This document shows, in pieces, positions 36,641-45,778 of a stretch of 64,000 bases of DNA. Within the stretch, counting starts at the first letter, position 1. Every line of letters starts with the position of its first letter. Where the stretch lies: assembly GCF_024449095.1 (NCBI RefSeq), contig NZ_CP024627.1, forward strand, positions 806,001 to 870,000. The letters run 5' to 3'. The position numbers and the translations under genes were made by a program. This DNA is from Vibrio coralliilyticus. GTDB lineage: Bacteria > Pseudomonadota > Gammaproteobacteria > Enterobacterales > Vibrionaceae. The notes below the pieces were generated by a model. It was not told the origin of the DNA and did not search any database. It saw only the letters and a list, made by a program, of their open reading frames with translations.

Positions 36641-37774
36641 ATGGCAATTAACGTAAACACCAATGTGTCTGCGATGACTGCTCAGCGATACCTTAATGGT
36701 GCTGCTGACGGCATGCAGAGATCGATGGAGCGTCTATCATCGGGTTACAAAATAAACAGTGCTCGTGATGACGCTGCAGGCCTGCAAATTTCCAACCGTT
36801 TAACATCGCAAAGTCGTGGCCTAGACATGGCGGTGAAAAACGCAAACGACGGTATCTCCATTGCCCAAACTGCTGAAGGTGCAATGAATGAGACAACCAA
36901 CATCCTTCAACGTATGCGTGACTTGTCGCTGCAATCGTCAAATGGTTCGAACTCACGTTCGGAGCGAATTGCGATTCAGGAAGAGGTGACAGCGCTTAAC
37001 GACGAATTAAACCGTATCGCAGAAACTACCTCGTTTGGTGGTAACAAATTGCTTAATGGTACATTTGGTAGTCAGTCATTCCAGATCGGTGCGAGTTCAG
37101 GTGAAGCAGTGATGCTCACTATGGGCAATATGCGTTCAGATACTTCAGGAATGGGTGGTAAAGCTTATATTGCGCAACAGGGTAAAGATAATGATTGGAC
37201 CGTCTCTCAGGGTTCAACCGATCTGACTCTGGACTATACTGATGTACATGGGGAAGCGAAACAGTTAACCATAAATGCTAAGGTGGGTGACGACATCGAG
37301 CAGCTTGCGACCTATATCAATGGTCAAAGTGAAGACGTGAAAGCGTCGGTCGGTGAAGAAGGTAAACTACAGTTGTTCGCAGCGAATAACAAAGTAGCAA
37401 CTGACGTTACCATTGGTGGTGCATTAGGCGGTGACATTGGGTTTGGTGCCGCTGAGAATAAAACGGTAGCCGATGTTGATGTATCTACGGTGGCGGGCTC
37501 ACAAATGGCGGTTTCCGTTATTGATGGTGCTTTGAAAACAGTAGACAGTCAGCGTGCGGAGTTGGGTGCGTTCCAGAACCGTTTTAGCCATGCGATCAGC
37601 AACTTGGATAACATCAACGAGAACGTTAATGCGTCTCGTAGCCGTATCCGGGATACCGACTATGCAAAAGAAACGACTCAGATGACTAAGTCGCAGATTT
37701 TGCAACAAGCAAGTACCTCGGTACTGGCGCAGGCAAAACAATCACCATCAGCAGCTCTTAGCTTGTTAGGTTAA
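36641..37774 (+). CDS. flaA: Polar flagellin FlaA
   Basis: 377 residues. Major-type flagellin: [18 protein letters not shown] at the N-terminus, [18 protein letters not shown] at the C-terminus, variable core about 170-285. The ATG at 36641 follows an AAGGAG Shine-Dalgarno; the codon six triplets upstream is the leader, not the start. No terminator hairpin with T tract was found before flaG, so flaA transcripts may read into flaG. Confidence 0.93.
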   Translation: MAINVNTNVSAMTAQRYLNGAADGMQRSMERLSSGYKINSARDDAAGLQISNRLTSQSRGLDMAVKNANDGISIAQTAEGAMNETTNILQRMRDLSLQSSNGSNSRSERIAIQEEVTALNDELNRIAETTSFGGNKLLNGTFGSQSFQIGASSGEAVMLTMGNMRSDTSGMGGKAYIAQQGKDNDWTVSQGSTDLTLDYTDVHGEAKQLTINAKVGDDIEQLATYINGQSEDVKASVGEEGKLQLFAANNKVATDVTIGGALGGDIGFGAAENKTVADVDVSTVAGSQMAVSVIDGALKTVDSQRAELGAFQNRFSHAISNLDNINENVNASRSRIRDTDYAKETTQMTKSQILQQASTSVLAQAKQSPSAALSLLG

Positions 37775-37844
37775 TCGATAGGTTCGAGCGAGCTTATTGG
37801 TCGGTAACAGGATTACCAACCTATAAGGTGGAAGGGAGATTGTT

Positions 37845-38273
37845 ATGGAAATACCATCCTACACATCGAACGTCCAGCCTTACGGCTCAGAAAGTGGCAC
37901 TAAATTTGCTTCAAAATATGATGGTGCACAGCAAGTTTCCTCACGAAAAGAACAGGTATCTACGTCCGAAGTCAGGGAGCAAGCCGCAGAAGCTGTTAAT
38001 CAAGCTATAGAAGCGTCTCAGCAACGTGAAAAGCTTAATAGGGAAGAGCGGCAGCGGATGGTTCAGCAAATGAATGAGTTTATTTCATCCATTAATACTG
38101 GCCTATCTTTTCGAGTCGATGAAGAGTCGGGAAGGGATGTAGTGACTATTTATGAAGCGGATACTGGCGATATCATTCGTCAGATACCCGATGAGGAAAT
38201 GTTAGAAATACTGCGACGCCTGAGGGATCAGACAGCCCGTTATTCATCGGGGCTGTTGAACCAGACGGTTTGA
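37845..38273 (+). CDS. flaG: FlaG family protein
   Basis: 142 residues. Disordered, polar first 60 residues (Ser/Gln/Glu-rich), then the FlaG domain RVDEESGRDVVTIYEADTG and IIRQIPDEEMLEILRRL. In other bacteria FlaG limits filament length. GGAG Shine-Dalgarno before ATG. Followed by fliD after 20 bases. Confidence 0.9.
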   Translation: MEIPSYTSNVQPYGSESGTKFASKYDGAQQVSSRKEQVSTSEVREQAAEAVNQAIEASQQREKLNREERQRMVQQMNEFISSINTGLSFRVDEESGRDVVTIYEADTGDIIRQIPDEEMLEILRRLRDQTARYSSGLLNQTV

Positions 38274-38293
38274 TCGTATTTTGAGGTGATTGA

Positions 38294-40318
38294 ATGAGCT
38301 TTGGCCCAGTAGGGATGAATTCTGGCATGGATATCAATGCCATGGTCAGCAAAATTGTCGATTCGGAGCGTGTGCCTAAGCAGCAACGTATCGACAATGA
38401 GCGTGACAAAATTGATTCCAGTATCAGTGCCTACGGGCGGCTCAGAGAGTCGTTGGATACGATGAAAAACTTGATGGCGAGCTTTCGTCAGGAGAAAGCT
38501 TTCGCCGCAAGAAAGGTAGAGTCTACGGATGATACCGTTGTTTCTGCGACGGCAACCACTGAAGCTATCGCTGGTAGATATGCTATCGATGTGTTGCAGC
38601 TTGCCCAAAGCCATAAGATTGCGTCTGATGTATTACCGGAAGACGCAAAGTTTGGCCCGGGTAAGCTGCAGATTTCTCTTGGTGATAAAAAGTTCACTAT
38701 AGAGGTGCAGGAAAACTCAAAACTGATTGATATTGTTCGCGGTATCAATGGTAGCAAAACCAATCCCGGCGTTCGGGCATCGGTTATCAACGATGTCGAA
38801 GGCCCTCGACTTATCGTTGCGTCAAGCAATTCTGGTGAGCAAAACGCTCTCAAACTGAGTGTTGAATCAGCGCCAGACAACCTTCTGAAAAGGCTTGAAT
38901 ACAAAACTCTAGAGCAACGAGTTAAAGATCTTGAGCAAGCCCGTGCTGCTGCGCAGGATTTGCTCAAACCTCTTACACCAGAAGAGCAAGAGATTGCTGA
39001 CCGCATTGCTGAGAACAATGTCAAAGCGGCAAAGGTTGTCGATCAAGAGATTGCCGACAGCTCTAAACAAGCGGCAATTGCCGCTGATCCGAATGCGGCT
39101 AAAGATGCCAGTGCTGGTAACGAACTTTCAGATGCAGCAGCTGCAGCGGCCGCCGCCGCTGGTGCGGAAGCCAATAAATACCTCAAACCCGAAGAGCGCA
39201 TTCCTGGGTGGACTGCAACTGCTTCAGGTACTCTGCTCGATTCTTACTGGGAGCCAGAACCTCAACTTGATGCCAAAGCGCTGGAAAAAGCACCAGATAT
39301 CCCTGGTTGGAGTATCACGGCTTCAGGTACATTGACAGACTCTTATGTCACGCCAAAAGAAGCGCAGGCGGCATTGGATGCTCGACAAGCAGAGATTGAA
39401 AATAAGCTGGCTCAGGAAAAAGCAGCCCTTGAAGCGAAAGTACTAGCGGGCGAACTGACTCCAGAACAAGCGAAAGAGCTTGAACGTGCCAAACTGCCTA
39501 AAGAAGAAAGGGAATATTTAGAGCGTATTGATCAAGCACAAGCGGATCTTAAATCTGCTCAAGAGTCTTTTGATGCTTACCGCGGTATGACTCAAGTTCA
39601 AGCAGCGCAGGATTCTAAGGTGTTGTTGGATGGTGTGGCACAATTATCGAGTGATAACAACATCATAGAAGATGCTATTGAAGGCGTTGATCTGACCCTT
39701 AAAGGCCGCTCAGAGCGAGGAAAAACACCTTCGGAAATTGATATTGAATATGATCGTCAAGGCGTTCGTGATGATATTGAGCAATTCGTTGCCGCGTATA
39801 ACCAATTTTATCAGGTCTCCCAAGAGTTATCTGGAGTCGACCCTAGAACTGGAGCTGCTGGTCCATTAGCGGGTGACAGCGTCGTGCGCAGCGCGGATTC
39901 TCGCTTAAAATCTGTTTTTTCATCCGATGTGGAGCCAGCTCCTGATGATTTAAAAACCTTGACTGAGTTTGGTATTACCACGACGCGTCAGGGAACGCTG
40001 GAGATTAACTATGAGATGTTGGATCGTCAGTTAAATAATAACTTTAATAAGTTGGAAGACTTTTTTGGTGGGAACCAAGGTTTTGCGAAAAAAGTCGAAG
40101 ATGCGATTCAAGGGATTACGGGGGTGACTGGCTCAATTCGCACTCGTGAGCGTAGTATGGTGGAACAAAATTACCGCCTTGAAGATGATCAGGCGTCTTT
40201 GGATCGCCGTATGGAAAGTCTAGAGAAACGTACACACGCCAAATTTACGGCGATGCAGGATGCAACGAGTAAGATGCAGTCCCAATTAGCAGGTATGATG
40301 AATGCACTGGGTGGATGA
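38294..40318 (+). CDS. fliD: Flagellar cap protein FliD with large central insertion
   Basis: 674 residues, much longer than the roughly 470 of E. coli FliD. Caps the filament tip and folds flagellin. N-terminal FliD_N domain (about 10-110, GMDINAMVSKIVDSERVPKQ) and C-terminal FliD_C (about 445-670, ending QLAGMMNALGG) are normal. Between them residues about 205-430 form a charged coiled-coil-like insertion with a run of nine alanines (281-289) and a two-fold repeat IPGWxxTASGTLxDSY (303-318 and 336-351). Called flaH in V. parahaemolyticus. Overlaps flaI by 17 bases. Confidence 0.93.
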   Translation: MSFGPVGMNSGMDINAMVSKIVDSERVPKQQRIDNERDKIDSSISAYGRLRESLDTMKNLMASFRQEKAFAARKVESTDDTVVSATATTEAIAGRYAIDVLQLAQSHKIASDVLPEDAKFGPGKLQISLGDKKFTIEVQENSKLIDIVRGINGSKTNPGVRASVINDVEGPRLIVASSNSGEQNALKLSVESAPDNLLKRLEYKTLEQRVKDLEQARAAAQDLLKPLTPEEQEIADRIAENNVKAAKVVDQEIADSSKQAAIAADPNAAKDASAGNELSDAAAAAAAAAGAEANKYLKPEERIPGWTATASGTLLDSYWEPEPQLDAKALEKAPDIPGWSITASGTLTDSYVTPKEAQAALDARQAEIENKLAQEKAALEAKVLAGELTPEQAKELERAKLPKEEREYLERIDQAQADLKSAQESFDAYRGMTQVQAAQDSKVLLDGVAQLSSDNNIIEDAIEGVDLTLKGRSERGKTPSEIDIEYDRQGVRDDIEQFVAAYNQFYQVSQELSGVDPRTGAAGPLAGDSVVRSADSRLKSVFSSDVEPAPDDLKTLTEFGITTTRQGTLEINYEMLDRQLNNNFNKLEDFFGGNQGFAKKVEDAIQGITGVTGSIRTRERSMVEQNYRLEDDQASLDRRMESLEKRTHAKFTAMQDATSKMQSQLAGMMNALGG

Positions 40319-40625
40319 TTTTTTGGCACAAGTCGCATTTTTAGGTGATATTGATCACGATATTGTAAGTGGTCTTTCATCAGCAGACATTAATACTGAA
40401 GAAATCGTTGAACTGGTCGATAAAAGGGAACAGATATTGCTAACCTTGATCAGTACTATTAGTGAGCACCAAGAGTTAGCTCAGTTGCCAGAATGGCAGA
40501 GTGCTATTAAACGCACTCAGTTGACTGTCGAGATGATGCAAAAGAAAACGACTCAACTTGGCAGTAATTTGAAGAAGTACCGCTACGGCAATAAATCGGT
40601 GCAGCAGTACAAGAAATTTATATAA
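40302..40625 (+). CDS. flaI: FlaI, FliT-like flagellar chaperone
   Basis: 107 residues, all helical. Position between fliD and fliS is that of flaI in Vibrio, a probable FliT-type export chaperone for FliD; sequence similarity to FliT is weak. The ATG at 40302 lies inside the fliD end, suggesting translational coupling. Confidence 0.8.
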   Translation: MHWVDDFLAQVAFLGDIDHDIVSGLSSADINTEEIVELVDKREQILLTLISTISEHQELAQLPEWQSAIKRTQLTVEMMQKKTTQLGSNLKKYRYGNKSVQQYKKFI

Positions 40626-40637
40626 AAGAGGATTGTT

Positions 40638-41048
40638 ATGCGTGGTTCATTACAGGCTTACAAGAAGGTATCGGTAGATAGCCAGCTCAGTGCTGCCTCC
40701 CCGCATAAAATTGTTCAGATGCTGATGGCAGGGGCTATCGAGCGATTAATTCAGGGCAAAGCGGCAATGGAGCAGGGGAATATACCTGTCAAAGGTGAGA
40801 GGCTGGGTAAAGCCCTAGACATCATCATTAGTCTACGTAGCTGCCTATCTATGGATGATGGTGGTGATATTGCTCAGAACCTAGATCAGTTATACGAGTT
40901 CATGATCACCCAAATAACTGAGGCGAATCACAAGAACGATCCTCAACCTCTAGATGATGTGATTGAGATCATTCGCGAGATTAAATCCGCTTGGGAACAG
41001 ATTCCGCCTGAATACCATAACCTGACTGCAACCGATGTTGGAATTTAA
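40638..41048 (+). CDS. fliS: Flagellin export chaperone FliS
   Basis: 136 residues, four-helix bundle. MRGSLQAYKKVSVDSQLSAA and PHKIVQMLMAGAIERLIQGK are the FliS signature; binds the flagellin C-terminus to prevent early polymerisation. GAGG Shine-Dalgarno. Called flaJ in V. parahaemolyticus. Followed by a probable terminator. Confidence 0.95.
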   Translation: MRGSLQAYKKVSVDSQLSAASPHKIVQMLMAGAIERLIQGKAAMEQGNIPVKGERLGKALDIIISLRSCLSMDDGGDIAQNLDQLYEFMITQITEANHKNDPQPLDDVIEIIREIKSAWEQIPPEYHNLTATDVGI

Positions 41049-41163
41049 GCGATAAGTTAAACTTATAAGGTTGTATTGAAATATCTTGCATAAAAAGCTT
41101 TTGGGCAAACGTCACATCACCTAATTGCTTGGTTGCCTTTATTTTTTTATCAAATAGAATAGA

Positions 41164-41194
41164 AGCCACTTAGTAGCCTAGTGGCTTATTTTGT
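41164..41194 (+). terminator. Probable terminator after fliS
   Basis: AGCCACT, 9-base loop, AGTGGCT, then TATTTTG, 116 bases after the fliS stop and ahead of the flrA promoter. Confidence 0.6.
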
Positions 41195-41210
41195 TGCTGA
41201 ATTTTATGAA

Positions 41211-41238
41211 TTGTTTATCACTAATCCTGTTCTATAGT
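41211..41238 (+). promoter_or_regulatory. Sigma-70-like promoter of flrA
   Basis: TTGTTT (41211-41216), 16 bases, TATAGT (41233-41238), 67 bases before flrA. The class I gene is expected to be sigma-54 independent. Confidence 0.5.
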
Positions 41239-41304
41239 TAAATTAGTGTTAGAGACAGAAATAACAGCCACAACGTTTCAAGATAAAGGCAATAATTCTC
41301 ACCT

Positions 41305-42768
41305 ATGCAAGGTTTAGCAAAGCTGCTCGTAATTGAAGATGATGCTCAAGCGCGCATCAATCTGAGTAATATATTAGAATTTGTCGGAGAGCAATGTGAG
41401 GCGATAAGTTCCGCGCAGCTGAACGACGTTAACTGGTCAGATGTGTGGGCTGGATGTATTGTCGGTTCGCTGCAAAATAATCACTTTTCAACTCAATTGA
41501 GTTCTCAGCTCTCTCAGGCAAATCATATTCCTTTACTTATCGCGGGAACGCATTCTTATCCAGTTGAAGAAATGACGAATTATGTTGGCGAACTGGAATA
41601 TCCTCTTAATTATCCCCAGCTAAGTGAAGCGCTGCGTCATTGCAAGGACTTTCTAGGCCGTAAAGGCGTCAATGTATCTTCTTCGCGCAAGAACACTCTG
41701 TTTCGCAGTCTAGTGGGACAAAGTATTGGCATTAAAGAAGTTCGCCACCTGATTGAACAGGTCTCCGCCACTGAAGCAAATGTGCTTATTTTAGGCGATT
41801 CCGGTACCGGCAAAGAAGTCGTTGCTCGTAATATTCATTATCACTCTGCTCGTCGAAATGGGCCATTTGTACCAATTAACTGTGGAGCTATCCCACCGGA
41901 TCTTCTTGAAAGTGAGTTGTTTGGCCATGAGAAAGGTGCTTTTACTGGAGCGATAACGTCTCGTAAAGGGCGCTTCGAACTTGCGGAAGGTGGGACACTA
42001 TTTCTTGATGAAATCGGCGATATGCCAATGCCGATGCAGGTTAAGTTGCTCCGTGTACTTCAAGAAAGATGTTTTGAGCGAGTTGGTGGTAATACTACGA
42101 TTAAAGTCAATGTGCGTGTCATCGCGGCCACTCATCGCAACTTAGAAACCATGATTGATGATGAGTCGTTCCGTGAGGATCTCTATTATCGCTTAAATGT
42201 GTTCCCAATCGAGATGCCTGCGCTACGCGATCGTATTGAAGATACTCCATTGTTGTTGCAAGAGCTGATGACGCGTATGGAAGCCGAGGGCGCTCAGCCA
42301 ATTTGCTTTACACCGCGAGCGATCAATTCATTAATGGAACATGACTGGCCGGGAAATGTACGAGAGTTAGCCAACCTTGTTGAGAGAATGATTATTCTCT
42401 ATCCGAATAGCTTGGTTGATGTTAACCATTTGCCAACCAAGTATCGCTATAGTGATATTCCTGAGTTTCAGCCTGAATATAACGTGTTTGCTTCAGTTGA
42501 GGAGCAAGAACGTGATGTATTGCAGGACATTTTCTCTGAAGATTTCAGCCTTGATGAAGCTGATGGTTTACACGAAAACTCCAATACTCCGCAGGAATTG
42601 CCTCCTGAAGGGGTCAACCTTAAAGAGATGTTGGCAGAGTTAGAGATCAATATGATCAACCAAGCTTTGGAAGCTCAAGGTGGTGTTGTTGCTCGTGCTG
42701 CTGACATGCTTGGTATGCGTCGAACCACGCTAGTGGAGAAGATGAGAAAGTATAATGTGCAGCGGTAA
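41305..42768 (+). CDS. flrA: FlrA, sigma-54-dependent master flagellar activator
   Basis: 487 residues. FleQ-type N-terminal domain (1-120) in which the receiver phospho-Asp is missing (CIVGSLQN at that site), AAA+ domain (about 130-370) with Walker [15 protein letters not shown] (sigma-54 contact) and Walker [13 protein letters not shown], and a C-terminal Fis-type helix-turn-helix ([19 protein letters not shown]). Turns on flrBC and other class II genes; in V. cholerae c-di-GMP inhibits it. Called flaK in V. parahaemolyticus. Confidence 0.95.
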   Translation: MQGLAKLLVIEDDAQARINLSNILEFVGEQCEAISSAQLNDVNWSDVWAGCIVGSLQNNHFSTQLSSQLSQANHIPLLIAGTHSYPVEEMTNYVGELEYPLNYPQLSEALRHCKDFLGRKGVNVSSSRKNTLFRSLVGQSIGIKEVRHLIEQVSATEANVLILGDSGTGKEVVARNIHYHSARRNGPFVPINCGAIPPDLLESELFGHEKGAFTGAITSRKGRFELAEGGTLFLDEIGDMPMPMQVKLLRVLQERCFERVGGNTTIKVNVRVIAATHRNLETMIDDESFREDLYYRLNVFPIEMPALRDRIEDTPLLLQELMTRMEAEGAQPICFTPRAINSLMEHDWPGNVRELANLVERMIILYPNSLVDVNHLPTKYRYSDIPEFQPEYNVFASVEEQERDVLQDIFSEDFSLDEADGLHENSNTPQELPPEGVNLKEMLAELEINMINQALEAQGGVVARAADMLGMRRTTLVEKMRKYNVQR

Positions 42769-42830
42769 GTTGCATAATATCGGCGCTGTCAAAATATCGA
42801 CTGTACATTAAGTGTCTGAAAATTATATAA

Positions 42831-42865
42831 AATAGCCTGGCGTGCTTCTTGCATTTCAGGCTATT
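42831..42865 (+). promoter_or_regulatory. Sigma-54 promoter of flrBC within an inverted repeat
   Basis: TGGCGTGCTTCTTGCA at 42838-42853, with GG (42839-42840) and GC (42851-42852) exactly 10 bases apart. It is framed by AATAGCCTG (42831-42839) and CAGGCTATT (42857-42865), a perfect 9-base inverted repeat. Confidence 0.85.
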
Positions 42866-42890
42866 GTAGTTTTTAAGGCAGAAATACGAC

Positions 42891-43952
42891 ATGGACTCAG
42901 CCCAAGCGATCATGAATCAGCAACCGCTAGGAACTCTTGAAGAACAAGTTGAACGTTATAAGCAGGTATTAGATGTGATGCCGGCTGGTGTGATTTTGCT
43001 TGATACTCAAGGTGTTGTTCACGAGGCAAACCCAGAAGCGCAGCGTTTATTGGAAATGCCGCTAATTGGACAGAAATGGTTTGAAGTTATCCAACAAGCT
43101 TTTGCACCACGTGAAGATGATGGCCATGAGATCTCGCTTCGCAACGGTCGTAAAGTGAGGCTGGCGATCTCAGCTTCCACGACTGGGCAATTGATCCTGA
43201 TTACAGATTTGACGGAAACCCGCCTATTACAATCTCGAATCAGTGATTTGCAGCGTTTGTCTTCCTTAGGTCGTATGGTGGCTTCATTAGCGCACCAGGT
43301 CAGAACACCTCTTTCCAGTGCGATGTTGTACGCCTCAAATTTGGGGGCGCCAAATCTACCTCTCGCAACCAAAGATCGTTTTCAAAGTAAGCTGATGGAT
43401 CGTCTGCATGATCTTGAAAAACAGGTCAACGATATGTTGTTGTTTGCGAAAGGAGGCGACAACAAAGTGGTCAAGCCTTTTACCATTTCAGAGTTGGTTT
43501 CAGAGTTCTCTCCTATGGTGGAAACGGCACTGAAAAATAGCCAGATTGATTATCATCTTGAAGTGGAAAAAGAAGAGACACAATTGTTTGGCAATGCGAA
43601 TGCGGTGGCATCTGCACTGAGCAACTTGGTGATGAACGCAATTCAAATTGCGGGTAAACAATCACAAGTTGATGTTTTTTTCCGTCCGGTAAACAACGAA
43701 TTGAAGATCTCGGTACAGGACAGTGGCCCAGGTGTACCGAAGGAACTACATAATCAAATAATGGAGCCTTTCTTTACCACACGCTCCCAAGGCACAGGAT
43801 TGGGTTTGGCAGTTGTGCAAATGGTATGTCGTGCTCACGATGGAAGGTTAGAACTGATTTCTGAGGAAGGTGATGGTGCATGTTTTACCATCTGTATTCC
43901 TTTAGAGCGTACTCCGCAAGCTGATCACGATGTAATGACAGGAGAAGGATAA
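42891..43952 (+). CDS. flrB: FlrB, cytosolic PAS histidine kinase
   Basis: 353 residues with no membrane segment. PAS domain (about 20-110, DVMPAGVILLDTQGVV), HisKA with LAHQVRTPLSSAML (phospho-His about 137), and HATPase with NLVMNAIQIA, DSGPGVP and GTGLGLAV. Phosphorylates FlrC at the hook-basal-body stage; the input signal is unknown. TAATG overlap with flrC. Called flaL in V. parahaemolyticus. Confidence 0.95.
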   Translation: MDSAQAIMNQQPLGTLEEQVERYKQVLDVMPAGVILLDTQGVVHEANPEAQRLLEMPLIGQKWFEVIQQAFAPREDDGHEISLRNGRKVRLAISASTTGQLILITDLTETRLLQSRISDLQRLSSLGRMVASLAHQVRTPLSSAMLYASNLGAPNLPLATKDRFQSKLMDRLHDLEKQVNDMLLFAKGGDNKVVKPFTISELVSEFSPMVETALKNSQIDYHLEVEKEETQLFGNANAVASALSNLVMNAIQIAGKQSQVDVFFRPVNNELKISVQDSGPGVPKELHNQIMEPFFTTRSQGTGLGLAVVQMVCRAHDGRLELISEEGDGACFTICIPLERTPQADHDVMTGEG

Positions 43953-45352
43953 TGGCACAAAGCAAAGTACTAATCGTAGAAGATGATGAAGGTCTACGCG
44001 AAGCCTTGGTCGATACCCTAGCACTGGCTGGATATGAGTGGTTGGAAGCGGATAGCGCTGAAGATGCCTTAGTCAAGCTTAAGGCGCATGAGGTAGATAT
44101 TGTCGTCTCTGATGTGCAAATGGCGGGCATGGGTGGTCTGGCACTGCTGCGCAATATCAAGCAGCATTGGCCAAACTTACCTGTATTACTGATGACGGCG
44201 TACGCCAACATTGAAGATGCGGTCTCAGCTATGAAAGATGGCGCGATAGACTATATGGCTAAGCCATTTGCGCCGGAAGTGTTACTGAACATGGTAAGTC
44301 GTTATGCGCCGATCAAATCTGATGATAATGGCGATGCCGTTGTTGCCGATGAAAAAAGTTTAAAGCTGTTAGCAATGGCAGACAAAGTGGCGAAAACAGA
44401 CGCTAGTGTAATGGTCTTGGGGCCGAGTGGCTCTGGTAAAGAAGTGATGTCGCGCTACATTCATAACGCATCAAACCGTAAAGATGGCCCATTTGTGGCG
44501 ATTAACTGCGCTGCCATTCCAGACAATATGCTGGAAGCGACTCTTTTTGGTTATGAAAAAGGCGCTTTTACAGGCGCTGTTCAGGCGTGCCCAGGTAAGT
44601 TTGAACAAGCACAGGGGGGCACTATTTTGCTGGATGAAATCAGCGAGATGGATTTAAACCTTCAAGCTAAGTTATTGCGTGTTTTGCAAGAACGTGAAGT
44701 TGAGCGTTTAGGAAGCCGAAAGAGTATCAAGCTTGATGTTCGAGTTTTGGCCACCAGTAACCGAGACCTAAAGTTGTATGTTCAGGAAGGCAACTTCCGA
44801 GAAGATTTATACTATCGCCTGAATGTATTCCCGTTAGCGTGGCCAGCGCTTTGTGAACGCAAAGGCGATATCGAGCCTCTAGCTAATCACCTTATAGAGC
44901 GTCATTGCAAGAAGCTTGGTCTACCTGTCCCAACCCTTTCAGCGAGTGCAATGAATAAGTTACTGGCTTACTCTTGGCCAGGAAATGTCCGTGAGCTTGA
45001 TAATGTCGTTCAGCGTGCATTGATTCTTAGTGAAAATGGTAACGTAGGGAGTGACCATATTTTACTTGAAGGCTTAGATTGGCAAGATGCGGGTAGCTTA
45101 CAGCATGTTGTTGAAACAGGTGAAATCACTGCGCCCAATATTAAGCCAATCGCTGAGCCTGACAATGCGTTTGCCTCTAGTGCAGGCCTTGGTGGTGAAC
45201 TGCGAGAGCAAGAATATGCCATTATTCTCGAGACTTTGGCTGAGTGTAACGGTCGTCGAAAAGAAATGGCTGAAAAGCTAGGTATTAGCCCACGTACATT
45301 GCGCTACAAGTTAGCCAAAATGCGTGATGCGGGGATTGATATTCCAAACTAA
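43952..45352 (+). CDS. flrC: FlrC, sigma-54-dependent response regulator
   Basis: 466 residues. Receiver domain with acidic pair EDD (10-12), phospho-Asp in VVSDVQMAG (about 54) and KPFAP; AAA+ domain with GPSGSGKE, GAFTGA and GGTILLDEISEM; Fis-type HTH (RKEMAEKLGISPRTLRYKL). Drives class III basal body and hook operons, here fliE and fliK, whose promoters carry GG-N10-GC. Called flaM in V. parahaemolyticus. Confidence 0.96.
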   Translation: MAQSKVLIVEDDEGLREALVDTLALAGYEWLEADSAEDALVKLKAHEVDIVVSDVQMAGMGGLALLRNIKQHWPNLPVLLMTAYANIEDAVSAMKDGAIDYMAKPFAPEVLLNMVSRYAPIKSDDNGDAVVADEKSLKLLAMADKVAKTDASVMVLGPSGSGKEVMSRYIHNASNRKDGPFVAINCAAIPDNMLEATLFGYEKGAFTGAVQACPGKFEQAQGGTILLDEISEMDLNLQAKLLRVLQEREVERLGSRKSIKLDVRVLATSNRDLKLYVQEGNFREDLYYRLNVFPLAWPALCERKGDIEPLANHLIERHCKKLGLPVPTLSASAMNKLLAYSWPGNVRELDNVVQRALILSENGNVGSDHILLEGLDWQDAGSLQHVVETGEITAPNIKPIAEPDNAFASSAGLGGELREQEYAIILETLAECNGRRKEMAEKLGISPRTLRYKLAKMRDAGIDIPN

Positions 45353-45380
45353 CGTGTTATTTTCGGCGCTCACATTGATA

Positions 45381-45396
45381 TGGCATGTAGATTGCA
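45381..45396 (+). promoter_or_regulatory. Sigma-54 promoter of fliEFGHIJ
   Basis: TGGCATGTAGATTGCA, GG and GC 10 bases apart, 54 bases before fliE. Confidence 0.88.
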
Positions 45397-45450
45397 GCGT
45401 CATAGTTATAGCAATAATTGTAGTCAAAGAGTTGACGTCCGAGGTGTTCA

Positions 45451-45762
45451 ATGAGAGTTGATGGTTTTCAAAGCGAAATGCAAGCAATGATGTTCGAAGC
45501 AGCGAACACTAAACCTGCCGCAACTGGTCATACAGTGGGAGCGGATTTTGGTGACTTGCTCAACAATGCCATCAATAACGTGAATGGATTATCAAAAACG
45601 TCAGGCAATTTACAAATGCGATTTGATCGTGGTGATCAGGATGTGTCTCTTTCTGATGTGATGATTGCCCGCAATAAATCCAGTGTGGCCTTTGAGGCAA
45701 CGATTCAGGTACGTAACAAGCTTGTTGAAGCGTACAAAGAATTGATGAACATGCCAGTTTAA
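45451..45762 (+). CDS. fliE: FliE, MS ring-rod junction protein
   Basis: 103 residues. C-terminal half DVSLSDVMIARNKSSVAFEATIQVRNKLVEAY is the FliE signature (about 66-97); ends in MNMPV, the family C-terminus. Links FliF to the rod and forms part of the export gate exit. GAGG Shine-Dalgarno. Confidence 0.95.
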   Translation: MRVDGFQSEMQAMMFEAANTKPAATGHTVGADFGDLLNNAINNVNGLSKTSGNLQMRFDRGDQDVSLSDVMIARNKSSVAFEATIQVRNKLVEAYKELMNMPV

Positions 45763-45778
45763 GTGATAGGTATAGTCT

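Noticed and set aside
37790..37830. Hairpin after flaA as terminator
   Set aside because: The GGTAA/TTACC pairing has no T tract, so it is not an intrinsic terminator.
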